From Burkholderia sp. 4M9327F10 (GTDB lineage: Bacteria > Pseudomonadota > Gammaproteobacteria > Burkholderiales > Burkholderiaceae), in assembly GCF_005503145.1 (NCBI RefSeq), contig NZ_SCNV01000001.1:124001-188000 (forward strand): a stretch of DNA of 64,000 nt, given 5' to 3'. Positions 34,366 through 43,532 of this stretch are shown piece by piece. Both the position numbers and the translations under genes were made by a program. The notes beneath the pieces are model-generated. The model did no database searches. It saw nothing but the letters and a program-made list of their open reading frames with translations, and was not told the origin of the DNA. Every line of letters starts with the position of its first letter. Position 1 is the first letter of the stretch.

Positions 34366-34748
34366 GATGGACTCGTTCAATGAAGTGTTTGCTCGGCACG
34401 AGCGAACGCCCCGCGGCATGCGGCAACGCAGGCTGCGGGCAAGCGAATGGCAGAATTAGCGCCGCACGCGCGGCTTGAAAGGCGTGATGCAGGAGCCGCT
34501 TAGCGCGGACAGCGGAACGGTTGACGGGTCATCGCCTCTCTCCAGATGAGGAGCGAATCATGATAGACGCGGGGCAAGCGGCGGTCTACGAAGGGTTTTT
34601 GAAAAGGAAATCGCGCAGCGCGATATGTGACGGCGGCCAAAGCGCCTGCTGCACGGGAAACTGCGGAAAACGTAAGCCAGATGCGGCAAGGGGCTGAGCG
34701 ACCCGCTCAGCCCCTTGAAGCACCGCTACGCTGCCGGCAATTGCACGA
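34366..34748. other. Intergenic region between metQ and the efflux operon
   Basis: The 383 bases between metQ and the outer membrane factor gene hold the metQ promoter, which I cannot pinpoint, and the hairpin at 34687-34717. I see no gene and no methionine riboswitch. Confidence 0.5.
34687..34717. terminator. Strong hairpin downstream of the efflux operon
   Basis: CAAGGGGCTGAGCG and CGCTCAGCCCCTTG pair perfectly over 14 bases with a 3-base loop, 31 bases after the stop of the outer membrane factor gene on the minus strand. Confidence 0.65.
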
Positions 34749-36347
34749 TCACTGCTTTGCCACCTGCTGCTGTGCATCCTTCGAAGCAACATTCGCAGCC
34801 GCATTCGAAGCCGCAACAACCGCCACACCAGCAGCAGAAGCCCCAACCGGCGCACCCGCCACAGGCGCATCCGAAGCCGGCATGTCGCCCCAGCCGCCAC
34901 CGAGCGCCCGGATCAGATTGACCGTCGACACCGCCTGCGTGCCTTCCAGATGGCTCGCCTGCAACTGCGACTGCAACACCTGGCGCTGGCTGTCGATCAC
35001 ATCCAGGTAGCTCACCTGCCCTTCCTGGTACTGCGTCTGCGACAGATGCGAAGCACGCTGCGATGCGTTCACCGCATCGTTCTGCGCCTGAATCTGATCG
35101 TCGAGCAAGCGCAGATCCGAGAGGTTGTCCTCGACTTCCTTGAACGCCACCAGCACCTGCTGGCGATACTGCGCCACGTCTTCGTCATACTTGCCGTGCG
35201 CCTGAGCCAGGTTCGCCTTGCGCCGGCCACCGTCGAACAGCGGCAGCGTCAGCGCCGTACCGGCAAGCGGCCCCAGCAGGAACGTGCGGCTCGACCACAT
35301 GAACAGGTCGCCCAGCGTCGCCGACTCGTAACCGAAAGCCCCCGTGATATCGAGCTTCGGGAAGAACGCCGACTTCGCCAGACCGACCCTCGCATTGGCC
35401 GCGGCCATGGCGCGCTCGGCGGCCGCCACGTCCGGGCGGCGTTCGAGCAGCGCCGAGGGCAGCCCCGGCGGCACGCGGGCCGTCACCGGCACGAGCGGCG
35501 TTTCCGGGAACGAGAAGTTCGCCGGCGCCTTGCCAAGCAGGATCGCGAGGCTATGCTCGGAGGCAGCGCGTTGCCGCGCCACGCCAACCGCATCGGCCCG
35601 CGCGCTCGCCAGTTCGTTGCGTGCCTGCGCCAGATCCAGTTCGCTGATATCGCCCTCGTTAAAGCGGCGCTGGATCAGCTTCAGCGTATCCTCGCGCAAC
35701 GCCACCGTCTGGCGATACAGGTTCTGATCGGTATCGAGTTCGCGCAACTGGAAGTAGTTCTGCGCCACATCGGCTTGCAGCGCGAGCTGCACCGAGCGGA
35801 ACAACGCTTCGCTCTGCTGCGCATCGGCCTGGGTTGCATTCACGTTCGAACCGACCCGGCCGAACAGATCCGTCTCGTAAGACACGGTCCCTTGCGCACG
35901 CCACAGCGTGGTGGTTTCCGGACCGCTGCTTTGCGGCAGGAACTGCGAGGCGGACGACACGGTCTCGCGCGTCGGGCCAAAGCCCGCATCGAGCTTCGGG
36001 AACCAGTCGGAGCGTGCCGCCTGCACCGTCGCCCGCGATTGCTGCACTCGCGCCGCGGCCGCTTTCAGGTCCTGGTTAGCGGCAGCGGCTTGCTCTTCCA
36101 GGTCGTTGAGCGTCGGGTCGCCAAAAATCCGCCACCATTCGCCGCGGTGCGCGTCGTCCGCCGGCTGCGCCGGTTTCCATGTGCCGGCCTCTTGCGCTGT
36201 GATCACCGGCGCCTCCTTGAAGGCCGCCGGCGGTTCGACGTCGGGACGCTTGTAGGTCGGCTCGACCGAGCAGGCGGCGAGCAGCGCCAGCAGCAGGCCG
36301 CTCGCTGCGGCGCGGCCCCAGCCACTCAGAGATTGAACTTGCTTCAT
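34749..36347 (-). CDS. opcM: Outer membrane factor of RND efflux pump (OpcM/OprC type, NodT family)
   Basis: This 532-residue outer-membrane lipoprotein has a signal peptide with the lipobox LAAC, followed by SVEPTYKRPDVEPPAAFKE. The body carries the repeated NodT/TolC helical hairpins (QAAAANQDLKAAAARVQQSRATV and ERRPDVAAAERAMAAANARVGLA). A Gly/Ala-rich tail of about 45 residues is unusual and low in complexity. It completes the CeoAB-OpcM/BpeEF-OprC type pump and is the last gene of the operon. GAGGAA lies eight bases before the ATG. Confidence 0.92.
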   Translation of the reverse strand: MKQVQSLSGWGRAAASGLLLALLAACSVEPTYKRPDVEPPAAFKEAPVITAQEAGTWKPAQPADDAHRGEWWRIFGDPTLNDLEEQAAAANQDLKAAAARVQQSRATVQAARSDWFPKLDAGFGPTRETVSSASQFLPQSSGPETTTLWRAQGTVSYETDLFGRVGSNVNATQADAQQSEALFRSVQLALQADVAQNYFQLRELDTDQNLYRQTVALREDTLKLIQRRFNEGDISELDLAQARNELASARADAVGVARQRAASEHSLAILLGKAPANFSFPETPLVPVTARVPPGLPSALLERRPDVAAAERAMAAANARVGLAKSAFFPKLDITGAFGYESATLGDLFMWSSRTFLLGPLAGTALTLPLFDGGRRKANLAQAHGKYDEDVAQYRQQVLVAFKEVEDNLSDLRLLDDQIQAQNDAVNASQRASHLSQTQYQEGQVSYLDVIDSQRQVLQSQLQASHLEGTQAVSTVNLIRALGGGWGDMPASDAPVAGAPVGASAAGVAVVAASNAAANVASKDAQQQVAKQ

Positions 36348-36361
36348 TATTGTTTTCCTCT

Positions 36362-39300
36362 TCAGGCGTCCGTTACCGGCAACGCGTAGTGCGGCGAGTC
36401 TTTTTGCGCGACGTGAATCTTGCCGCCGGCAAGCGTGCGCAGCACCACATAGAACACAGGGGTCAGCATCAGGCCGAACAGCGTGACGCCGAGCATGCCG
36501 AAGAACACCGCAATCCCCATTGCATGACGCATCTCCGAACCGGCCCCGCTCGACAGCACCAGCGGCACCACACCCATGATGAAAGCAATCGAGGTCATCA
36601 GGATCGGGCGCAGCCGCATACGGCTCGCTTCGATCGCCGCCGACAGCGGCGTATGGCCATCGTGTTCGAGTTCGCGAGCGAATTCGACGATCAGGATCGC
36701 GTTCTTCGAGGCCAGCCCCACCAGCACCATCAAGCCGATCTGCGTGAAGATGTTGTTGTCGCCATGCGTGAGCCAGACACCGGTCAACGCGGACAACAGG
36801 CTCATCGGCACGATCAGGATCACCGCGAGCGGCAGCGTCAGGCTTTCGTACAGCGCGGCCAGCACAAGGAACACCAGCAGCACGCTGATCGGGAACACCC
36901 ACATGCCCGCATTGCCGGCGATGATCTGCTGATACGTCAGGTCGGTCCATTCGAGCTTCACGCCACGCGGCAGCGTTTCCGCAGCCACACGTTCAGCCGC
37001 GGCTTGCGCCTGGCCGGACGAGTAACCCGGCGCCGGTCCGCCGTTGATGTCGGCAGCCGTATAGCCGTTGTAGCGCACCACCATTTCCGGACCGAAGGTC
37101 GGCGTCACCGTCACCAGCGACGACAGCGGCACCATCTCGCCCGCAGCGTTACGCGTCTTCAGTTGCCCGATATCGTCGGCATGCTGACGGAACGGCGCAT
37201 CGGCCTGCACCCGCACCTGATACACACGGCCAAAGCGGTTGAAGTCGTTCACATACAGCGAGCCCAGATAGATCTGCATCGTGTCGAACACGTCCGTCAC
37301 CGGCACGCCGAGCTGCTTCGCCTTGACGCGATCCAGATCCACGTTGAGTTGCGGCACGTTGATCTGATAGCTGGAGAACGTCGGTCCCAGTTCGGGCGTA
37401 GTCGCCGCCTTCTTGATGAACGCTTGCGCCGCATTGTTCAGCTCGGCATAACCGAGCGCGCCGTGATCCTCCAGCTGCATCTTGAAGCCGCCCAGCGTAC
37501 CGAGACCCAGCACCGGCGGCGGCGGGAACACGGCCACGAACGAATCCTTGATGGCGCCGTACTGCTGGTTCAGCGCACCGGCAATCGCACCGGCGGACAG
37601 GCTCTTGTTGCCACGGTCCTTGAACGGCTTGAGCGTGACGAACACGATGCCCGCGCTCGAGCTATTGGTAAAACCATTCACCGAGAGACCCGGGAAAGCC
37701 ACCGCGCTTTCGACACCCGGTTGCTTGAGGGCAATCGAGCTCATATCGCGGATCACCTTTTCGGTGCGGTCGAGCGAGGCGCCGTTCGGCAACTGCGCAA
37801 ACGCGATCAGGTATTCCTTGTCCTGCGCCGGCACGAAGCCGCCGGGCACGATGTGGGTGATCAACGCCGTCGCGCCGAGCAGGATGGCGTACACCACCAG
37901 CATGCCGCCCTTGCGTCGCAGGACACCGGTCACGCCGCGGCCATAGGCCGTCGAACCGCTGTGGAACACCTTGTTGAAGCCCTTGAAGAAGGGGCCCAGC
38001 ACACGGTTCATCACGCGCGTCAGCAGGTCTTCCTTGGCGCCGTGGCTGCGCAGCAGCATCGCGGACAAGGCCGGCGACAGCGTCAGCGAGTTGAACGCCG
38101 AGATCACCGTCGAGATCGCAATGGTCACGGCGAACTGCTTGTAGAACTGACCCGTCAGGCCGGTCATGAAGGCGAGCGGCACGAACACGGCCACCAGCGT
38201 CAGCGCAATGGCGATAATCGGCCCGCTCACTTCCTGCATGGCCTTGTACGTCGCATCGCGCGCACTAAGCCCGCTTTCGATATTGCGTTCGACGTTCTCC
38301 ACCACCACGATCGCATCGTCGACCACAATCCCGATTGCCAGCACCATGCCGAACAGCGACAGCGCATTGATCGAAAAGCCGAAGGCAAGCAGCAGCGAGA
38401 AGGTCCCGACAATCGACACCGGCACGGCGATCAGCGGAATGATCGACGCACGCCACGTTTGCAGGAACACGATCACCACAATCACCACCAGCGCGATTGC
38501 TTCGAGCAGCGTGTGAATCACCGCCTCGATACTGGAGCGGACAAACTGCGTCGGGTCATAGACGATCTTGTAGTCGACACCCGCCGGCATGTCTTCTTTC
38601 AGTTCCTTCATCTGCTCGCGCACCTGGTCCGAGATCGCGAGCGAGTTCGCGCCCGGCGCCTGGTTGATCGCGAGCGCCACTGCCGACTTGTTGTCCAGCA
38701 GCGAACGCAGGCCGTACTCCGAAGCAGCCAGTTCGATGCGCGCGATATCGCGCAGATAGGTCACGGCGCCATCCGGCGCGGTCTTGACGATGATGTCGCC
38801 AAACTCGCCGGTGGTCTGCAGACGGCCGCGCGCATTCACGGACAGTTGCAGTTGCGTGCCCGGCACCGAAGGCGAAGCGCCAATCACGCCGGCCGCCACC
38901 TGGATGTTCTGCTCGCGGATCGCGTTGACGACGTCGGTCGCGGTGAGGCCGCGCTGCGCCACCTTCTGCGGATCGAGCCACACGCGCATGGCGTAGTCGC
39001 CGGCGCCCCACAACTGCACTTCGCCCACGCCCTGGATACGTTCCAGCCGGTCCTTGACGTTCAGGAGCGCGTAGTTGCGCAGATACGTCATGTCGTACTG
39101 GTTGTTCGGCGAGATCAGGTGGACCACCATCGTCAGCGTCGGCGAGCTCTTGATGGTTGTCACGCCAAGGCGCTGCACGTCTTCCGGCAGGCGCGGCAGC
39201 GCCTGGTTGACGCGGTTCTGCACCAGCTGCGTCGCGAGGTCCGGATTGGTGCCCAGCTTGAAGGTCACCGTCAGCGTCAGATTGCCGTCGCTATTGGCTT

Positions 39301-39547
39301 GCGACTGCATATACAGCATGTTTTCGACGCCGTTGATCTGCTCTTCGAGCGGCGAGGCCACGGCTTCGGCGATCACCTTCGGGTTGGCGCCCGGATACTG
39401 CGCGTGCACCACCACCGAGGGCGGCACCACTTCGGGGTACTCGGAGATCGGCAGCTTGAAGAGCGAAATAATGCCCGCCAGCAGGATCAGGACCGATAGC
39501 ACGCCCGCGAAGATCGGCCGGTCGATGAAGAATTTGGATATGTTCAT
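36362..39547 (-). CDS. ceoB: RND efflux pump inner membrane transporter (CeoB/BpeF type)
   Basis: This 1061-residue HAE1-type RND transporter opens MNISKFFIDRPIFAGVLSVLI. It has 12 membrane segments and two large periplasmic loops. GIVVDDAIVVVENVERN near residue 400 is the proton-relay helix with paired Asp, and the Lys of the opposite helix is expected near 940. It drives proton-coupled export of antibiotics such as chloramphenicol and trimethoprim in the characterised relatives. It lies 64 bases after the membrane fusion gene. Confidence 0.95.
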   Translation of the reverse strand: MNISKFFIDRPIFAGVLSVLILLAGIISLFKLPISEYPEVVPPSVVVHAQYPGANPKVIAEAVASPLEEQINGVENMLYMQSQANSDGNLTLTVTFKLGTNPDLATQLVQNRVNQALPRLPEDVQRLGVTTIKSSPTLTMVVHLISPNNQYDMTYLRNYALLNVKDRLERIQGVGEVQLWGAGDYAMRVWLDPQKVAQRGLTATDVVNAIREQNIQVAAGVIGASPSVPGTQLQLSVNARGRLQTTGEFGDIIVKTAPDGAVTYLRDIARIELAASEYGLRSLLDNKSAVALAINQAPGANSLAISDQVREQMKELKEDMPAGVDYKIVYDPTQFVRSSIEAVIHTLLEAIALVVIVVIVFLQTWRASIIPLIAVPVSIVGTFSLLLAFGFSINALSLFGMVLAIGIVVDDAIVVVENVERNIESGLSARDATYKAMQEVSGPIIAIALTLVAVFVPLAFMTGLTGQFYKQFAVTIAISTVISAFNSLTLSPALSAMLLRSHGAKEDLLTRVMNRVLGPFFKGFNKVFHSGSTAYGRGVTGVLRRKGGMLVVYAILLGATALITHIVPGGFVPAQDKEYLIAFAQLPNGASLDRTEKVIRDMSSIALKQPGVESAVAFPGLSVNGFTNSSSAGIVFVTLKPFKDRGNKSLSAGAIAGALNQQYGAIKDSFVAVFPPPPVLGLGTLGGFKMQLEDHGALGYAELNNAAQAFIKKAATTPELGPTFSSYQINVPQLNVDLDRVKAKQLGVPVTDVFDTMQIYLGSLYVNDFNRFGRVYQVRVQADAPFRQHADDIGQLKTRNAAGEMVPLSSLVTVTPTFGPEMVVRYNGYTAADINGGPAPGYSSGQAQAAAERVAAETLPRGVKLEWTDLTYQQIIAGNAGMWVFPISVLLVFLVLAALYESLTLPLAVILIVPMSLLSALTGVWLTHGDNNIFTQIGLMVLVGLASKNAILIVEFARELEHDGHTPLSAAIEASRMRLRPILMTSIAFIMGVVPLVLSSGAGSEMRHAMGIAVFFGMLGVTLFGLMLTPVFYVVLRTLAGGKIHVAQKDSPHYALPVTDA

Positions 39548-39611
39548 GAGAGGCTCTTGAAATTGAAGCGCCGGGATGCGGCACGCAAGACACAACCGTT
39601 AAGCACTGGGC

Positions 39612-40832
39612 TCACGAGTTGTTCTGCGCTTTCGCACGTCCCTGCGTCTGTGCTACCGACGCGCTGTCCGCCGCGTCGTCGCCGTTCATCGGCACCGCAT
39701 GAGCGCGCACCGTTTCGCCCGGACGCACCCGCTGCGTGCCGTTGACAACGATCCGGTCGCCGCTTTGCAGACCCGACTTGACGACGCGCAGGCTGCCTTG
39801 CATCGCGCCAAGCGACACTTCGCGGTAAGCAACGTGATCGTCCTTGTCGACCACGAACACGAACTTCTTGTCCTGATCGGTGCCCACCGCGGCATCGTCG
39901 ATCAGCAGCGCCGGATGCGGCGCGCTGCCGCTCACCTTGATGCGGGCGTACAGGCCCGGAATCAGCGTGCCGTCCTGGTTGTCGAAGCGCGCCCGCACGC
40001 GGATCGTCCCCGACGAGGTGTCGAGCTGGTTGTCGACCGAATCGATCACGCCATTGCGCGAGTAGCCCGACTCGTCGGCGAGGCCCAGTTGCACCGGCAC
40101 CTTGGTGCCGTCTTTTTCGCGGCCGATGTATTGCAGGTAGGTCTGCTCATCGGCATCGAACGAGGCGTAGATCGGTGAGACCGACACCAGCGTCGTCAGC
40201 GGCGGCGAGCTTGCACCGGCGGAAACGACGTTGCCCAGGGTAATTTCGGCGCGCGAGACGCGGCCCGAGACCGGCGCAATAACCTTGGTGTAGCCAAGGT
40301 TAATCTGCGCCGTTTCGAGCGCCGCCTGCGCAGCCTTGACGTTGGCGCTCGCGCCGCGCGCGGCGTTCTGCTTCTCGTCGTAGTCGCGCTTGGCGATTGC
40401 GTTGTCGCCGATCAGGCGTTGCGCGCGCTCCCAGTCGCTCTGCGTATAGCCCGCCTGCGCTTGCGCAGCGGCCAGTTGCGCGGCTGCGCGGTCGACTTCC
40501 GCCTGATACGGGCGCGGATCGATCACAAACAGCGTGTCGCCCTTCTTGACGAGCGCACCGTCCTTGAAGTTCACCGAGACGATCGTGCCCGACACCTGCG
40601 GACGTACCTCGACCTTCTCGATGGCTTCAAGGCGCCCCGAATAGGTTTGCCAGTCGCTGATGGTCTTCTCGACCACCGCCGCCACATCCACTTCCGGCAC
40701 GATGGTCGGCGCGGACTGCGCGGGCGAGCTTGCGTCGACGCGAATCGCGCCGAACGTCGCCAGCCCGGCAATCACCACAACGGTCAGAACGGCTAGCGCC
40801 AAACGAGGACGCGAAGTTGGAAAAATAGACAT
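39612..40832 (-). CDS. ceoA: RND efflux membrane fusion protein (CeoA/BpeE type)
   Basis: This 406-residue periplasmic adaptor has an N-terminal membrane anchor (about 10-32). The lipoyl halves are at VEVRPQVSGTIVSVNFKDGALVKKGDTLFVID and YTKVIAPVSGRVSRAEITLGNVV, flanking a coiled coil (AEVDRAAAQLAAAQAQAGYTQSD onwards). It bridges CeoB and the outer membrane factor. No lipobox is seen, so the anchor is a helix. It follows the LlpE-like gene. Confidence 0.93.
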   Translation of the reverse strand: MSIFPTSRPRLALAVLTVVVIAGLATFGAIRVDASSPAQSAPTIVPEVDVAAVVEKTISDWQTYSGRLEAIEKVEVRPQVSGTIVSVNFKDGALVKKGDTLFVIDPRPYQAEVDRAAAQLAAAQAQAGYTQSDWERAQRLIGDNAIAKRDYDEKQNAARGASANVKAAQAALETAQINLGYTKVIAPVSGRVSRAEITLGNVVSAGASSPPLTTLVSVSPIYASFDADEQTYLQYIGREKDGTKVPVQLGLADESGYSRNGVIDSVDNQLDTSSGTIRVRARFDNQDGTLIPGLYARIKVSGSAPHPALLIDDAAVGTDQDKKFVFVVDKDDHVAYREVSLGAMQGSLRVVKSGLQSGDRIVVNGTQRVRPGETVRAHAVPMNGDDAADSASVAQTQGRAKAQNNS

Positions 40833-40884
40833 GAATGGCTCCCGGCTTCAGTTAGTTAGATTGCTTAGTTGGATTGAAATGGGG

Positions 40885-41748
40885 TTATCGGGGCGTGCGC
40901 AGGTCGAAGCGGCACTCGAAAAAACGCACGGCCTCCTGCAGCGCGGCCGGATGGTCGGCCAGCGCGGCATGCGACACGCTCGGGTAACGCACGACCTGGG
41001 TCAGCACGCCCGCGCCGATCAGGTTGCTGGCATATTTCTCGGCCTCGACGTGCAGCACGTCGTTTTGCGCGGTCGCAATCAGCGTGGCGGGCAGCCCCGC
41101 CAGGCGCGACGCTTCGAGCGGCGCGGCATACGGGTGCATGCGCTGCGAGGCTTGCGGCAGATACGCGCGATAGCAGGCGGCGCACTCCTTGGCGGTGATG
41201 TCGGAGCGCAGCCGCGATTCGTCGCCGAGGCGCGTCAGGCTTGGGTCCAGCATCGGACCGAAGAGCGCCTGGGCGCTGATGCGCACGTCGCCGCGGTCGC
41301 GGGCAATAAAACTCAGGCAATTGGCCAGTTGCCCGCCGGCGTCGTGCCCGCTCACGCCGATATATTTGGTGTTGCCGCCAAACGCCCGCGCCCGGGTCTG
41401 CACCCACAGGGCCGCGCGGTGCGCGTCTTCAGGCGCGGCGGGAAACGGAAACTGCGGCGCGAGCGAATAACCCACCGAGACGACCAGCGCCGGTAAGTGC
41501 TCTGCGAAATAGCGTGCCGCGAAGTCGGCATGGTCAAGCGAGCCGCGCACAAAGCCGCCGCCGTGAAAATAAAGCAGCACAGGCAACGCGCTTTTGCCGG
41601 CTGGCCGATACAAACGCAAGGTGATGTCCTGCGCGTGCCCCTCTATCGTCACGTCGGTCACGTCGAGTGCCGTGCGTGCGGACGGTGCATCTGTCACCTC
41701 GGCGGCGCCAGACGGCATCAAGGAGTACGGCGGTTTGAATGCATTCAT
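40885..41748 (-). CDS. llpE: LlpE-like alpha/beta hydrolase, first gene of the efflux operon
   Basis: This 287-residue protein has the hormone-sensitive-lipase type oxyanion motif (YFHGGGFVRGS near residue 70). The nucleophile elbow reads GVSGHDAGGQLA: Asp occupies the place of the usual Ser in GDSAGG. A possible acid (AQNDVLHVEAEKY) and His (SVSHAAL) follow. In B. pseudomallei and B. cenocepacia a lipase-like gene, llpE, begins the same efflux operon and is not needed for drug export. Reaction unknown; the Asp nucleophile is discussed under findings. Start ATG 41748 precedes the first conserved residues. Confidence 0.85.
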   Translation of the reverse strand: MNAFKPPYSLMPSGAAEVTDAPSARTALDVTDVTIEGHAQDITLRLYRPAGKSALPVLLYFHGGGFVRGSLDHADFAARYFAEHLPALVVSVGYSLAPQFPFPAAPEDAHRAALWVQTRARAFGGNTKYIGVSGHDAGGQLANCLSFIARDRGDVRISAQALFGPMLDPSLTRLGDESRLRSDITAKECAACYRAYLPQASQRMHPYAAPLEASRLAGLPATLIATAQNDVLHVEAEKYASNLIGAGVLTQVVRYPSVSHAALADHPAALQEAVRFFECRFDLRTPR

Positions 41749-41784
41749 ATCGAACGGCGCAATACGCTCAAAACTGGAATGATG

Positions 41785-41842
41785 CGAATTGTGAGTTCGG
41801 CAGACTCCTAAATAAATGCCTATAATCCGGCAACACAATTCG
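41785..41842. promoter_or_regulatory. Inverted repeat in the llpE/LysR divergent promoter
   Basis: CGAATTGTG at 41785-41793 and CACAATTCG at 41834-41842 are perfect 9-base inverted copies, 40 bases apart, enclosing TATAAT at 41821-41826. Sites placed like this are candidates for two LysR tetramer contacts. Confidence 0.6.
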
Positions 41843-41941
41843 GCTCGCCCAAACAATCGAATCCACGGCCCGGTCAAACCCGACTAATCCGTGCCTTGCC
41901 GATTGGCTGCACGAGCCGCCAGCCCCTTTTGGAGGTTAGCC

Positions 41942-42946
41942 ATGGACCGTCTTCAGGCCATGCAAGTGTTCACCCGTGTCGTCGACACCAATAGCTTCAC
42001 CCGTGCCGCGGAAACGCTCGATCTGCCGCGCGCCTCGGTCACCACCATCATCCAGAATCTGGAATCGTTCCTCGGCACGCGCCTCATGCACCGCACGACG
42101 CGCCGCCTGTCGCTCACGCCGGACGGCGCTGCGTACTACGAGCGCTGCGTGCGCATTCTCGCGGACGTCGAGGAGACCGAGGCCAGTTTCCAGAGCGGCA
42201 ACAAGAAGCCGCACGGCAAGCTGCGCATCGACATGCCGGGCTCGATCGGCCGGCTGCTGGTGATCCCTTCCCTGTGCGAATTCCACACTCGCTACCCGGA
42301 TATCGATCTGCAGCTCGGTTTGACCGACCGCCCGGTCGACCTGCTGCAAGAGGGTGTGGACTGCGTGGTGCGGGTCGGCGCGCTGCAGGATTCGTCGCTG
42401 GTGGCGCGGCGCATCGGCATCTTCGAAGGGGTGACGTGCGGCGCGCCCGAGTATCTGCAGAAGTACGGCATCCCGCGCACGCTCGACGATCTCGACGCTC
42501 ACAGCGCGGTGAATTATTTTTCGAGCCGCACCGGACGCGTGCTCGACTGGGCCTTCAAGGTGGACGGCAAGGAAATCGAGGTGAAGATGAAGGGCACGGT
42601 GTCGGTCAACGACGCAGATGCCTATGTCACCTGCGGTCTCGAAGGCTTCGGCCTGATCCAGCCGGCGCTGTTCATGGTGCTGCCGCATCTGCAATCGGGC
42701 CAGCTAGTCGAGGTGTTGCCTGACATCAAGCCGCTGCCCATGCCGATTTCGGCGGTCTATCCGCACAGCCGGCATCTGTCGCCGAAAGTGCGCGTGTTCG
42801 TCGACTGGATTGCGGAGCTGTTCGATCGCTGCCCGCTGTTGAGCGGCCGCTGCAGTCTCGACACGCCTTGCACGAAACGCACCTTGGAAGAGCGCGAATC
42901 CGCGCCGTCGCTCGATACGCCGGTGCTGACGGAGTGGGTCGCCTGA
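41942..42946 (+). CDS. ceoR: LysR family regulator of the efflux operon (CeoR/BpeT type)
   Basis: This 334-residue protein has a winged helix (NSFTRAAETLDLPRASVTTIIQNLESFLGTRLMHRTTRR, about 18-56) and a LysR effector domain. It lies divergent from llpE, as BpeT and CeoR do, and should activate the pump in response to substrates. GGAGG precedes ATG 41942. The C-terminal 40 residues (RCSLDTPCTKRTLEERESAPS) form a longer tail than usual. Confidence 0.88.
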   Translation: MDRLQAMQVFTRVVDTNSFTRAAETLDLPRASVTTIIQNLESFLGTRLMHRTTRRLSLTPDGAAYYERCVRILADVEETEASFQSGNKKPHGKLRIDMPGSIGRLLVIPSLCEFHTRYPDIDLQLGLTDRPVDLLQEGVDCVVRVGALQDSSLVARRIGIFEGVTCGAPEYLQKYGIPRTLDDLDAHSAVNYFSSRTGRVLDWAFKVDGKEIEVKMKGTVSVNDADAYVTCGLEGFGLIQPALFMVLPHLQSGQLVEVLPDIKPLPMPISAVYPHSRHLSPKVRVFVDWIAELFDRCPLLSGRCSLDTPCTKRTLEERESAPSLDTPVLTEWVA

Positions 42947-42970
42947 TCCGCCCCGCAATTTGCATGACGG

Positions 42971-42996
42971 CAATCGCGGCCCCTGCGCCGCGATTG
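42971..42996 (+). terminator. Terminator of the LysR gene
   Basis: CAATCGCGGC pairs with GCCGCGATTG over 10 bases around a 6-base loop, followed by TTCTGAATTC. It lies 25 bases after the stop. Confidence 0.65.
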
Positions 42997-43115
42997 TTCT
43001 GAATTCACGACAATTCATTTCGCCGATCGGCGGTTTATCCTCCCCTCGCCGAAGCCTACATTTCACCCTGTCGCAGCGCCACAGTGCGCCGCAAACGAAT
43101 CGACAGGAGTGAATC

Positions 43116-43418
43116 ATGAAGCGCAATCTCTTCGCAGCACTGGTTGTTTCCGTTGCCATCAGCGCACCGGCTTTTGCAGCCGGCGGTGGTGGCATTGGTC
43201 GCGCCGGCACCTACGGCGACACGCCGGTGGGCGCCAGCACGGTCAGCCGCGCCGAGGTGAAAGCCGAGATCGTCACGGCCTATCGCGACGGCACCTTGCC
43301 CTCGCTGAACAAGACCACCTACCCGAACCTGAGCCTCGAAGGCCAGCGTCAAGCAGCTCGTCTGGCGGAACAGGGCCAAGGCGGCGACAGCACCACGAGC
43401 GTGGCGCGCGGCGAATAA
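43116..43418 (+). CDS. DUF4148 family periplasmic protein
   Basis: This 100-residue protein has a signal peptide (MKRNLFAALVVSVAISAPAFA) and a mature domain with SRAEVKAEIVTAYRDGTLPSLNKTTYPN, the mark of DUF4148, a family abundant in Burkholderiales. The function is unknown. CAGGAG precedes the ATG. A 26-codon frame with its own ribosome binding site follows 11 bases later. Confidence 0.9.
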   Translation: MKRNLFAALVVSVAISAPAFAAGGGGIGRAGTYGDTPVGASTVSRAEVKAEIVTAYRDGTLPSLNKTTYPNLSLEGQRQAARLAEQGQGGDSTTSVARGE

Positions 43419-43429
43419 AGGAGTCCATC

Positions 43430-43510
43430 ATGAGCCCTTCAGAACTCGACCATTGGGATACCGACACCCCCGTGTGGACACCGTTCCGCCCGCAGCAGCA
43501 ACACTCGTGA
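43430..43510 (+). CDS. Very small protein, 26 residues
   Basis: ATG 43430 is preceded by AAGGAG at about seven bases and lies 11 bases after the DUF4148 stop, so it is probably co-transcribed. The product is acidic then Pro/Gln rich (it begins MSPSELDHWDTDTPVW) and has no membrane segment. No family is known to me. The strong ribosome binding site is the main evidence that it is translated. Confidence 0.5.
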   Translation: MSPSELDHWDTDTPVWTPFRPQQQHS

Positions 43511-43532
43511 GCGCAGTGAGCGAAACGAGCCG

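Noticed and set aside
36348..36950. Long N-terminal extension of the outer membrane factor
   Set aside because: It is an out-of-frame reading of ceoB; the signal peptide with lipobox starts at 36347.
36350..39499. A 1049-codon open frame opposite the RND transporter gene
   Set aside because: It is the antisense shadow of ceoB: His/Arg/Gln rich, no domain, no ribosome binding site. High-GC codon use often leaves the opposite strand open.
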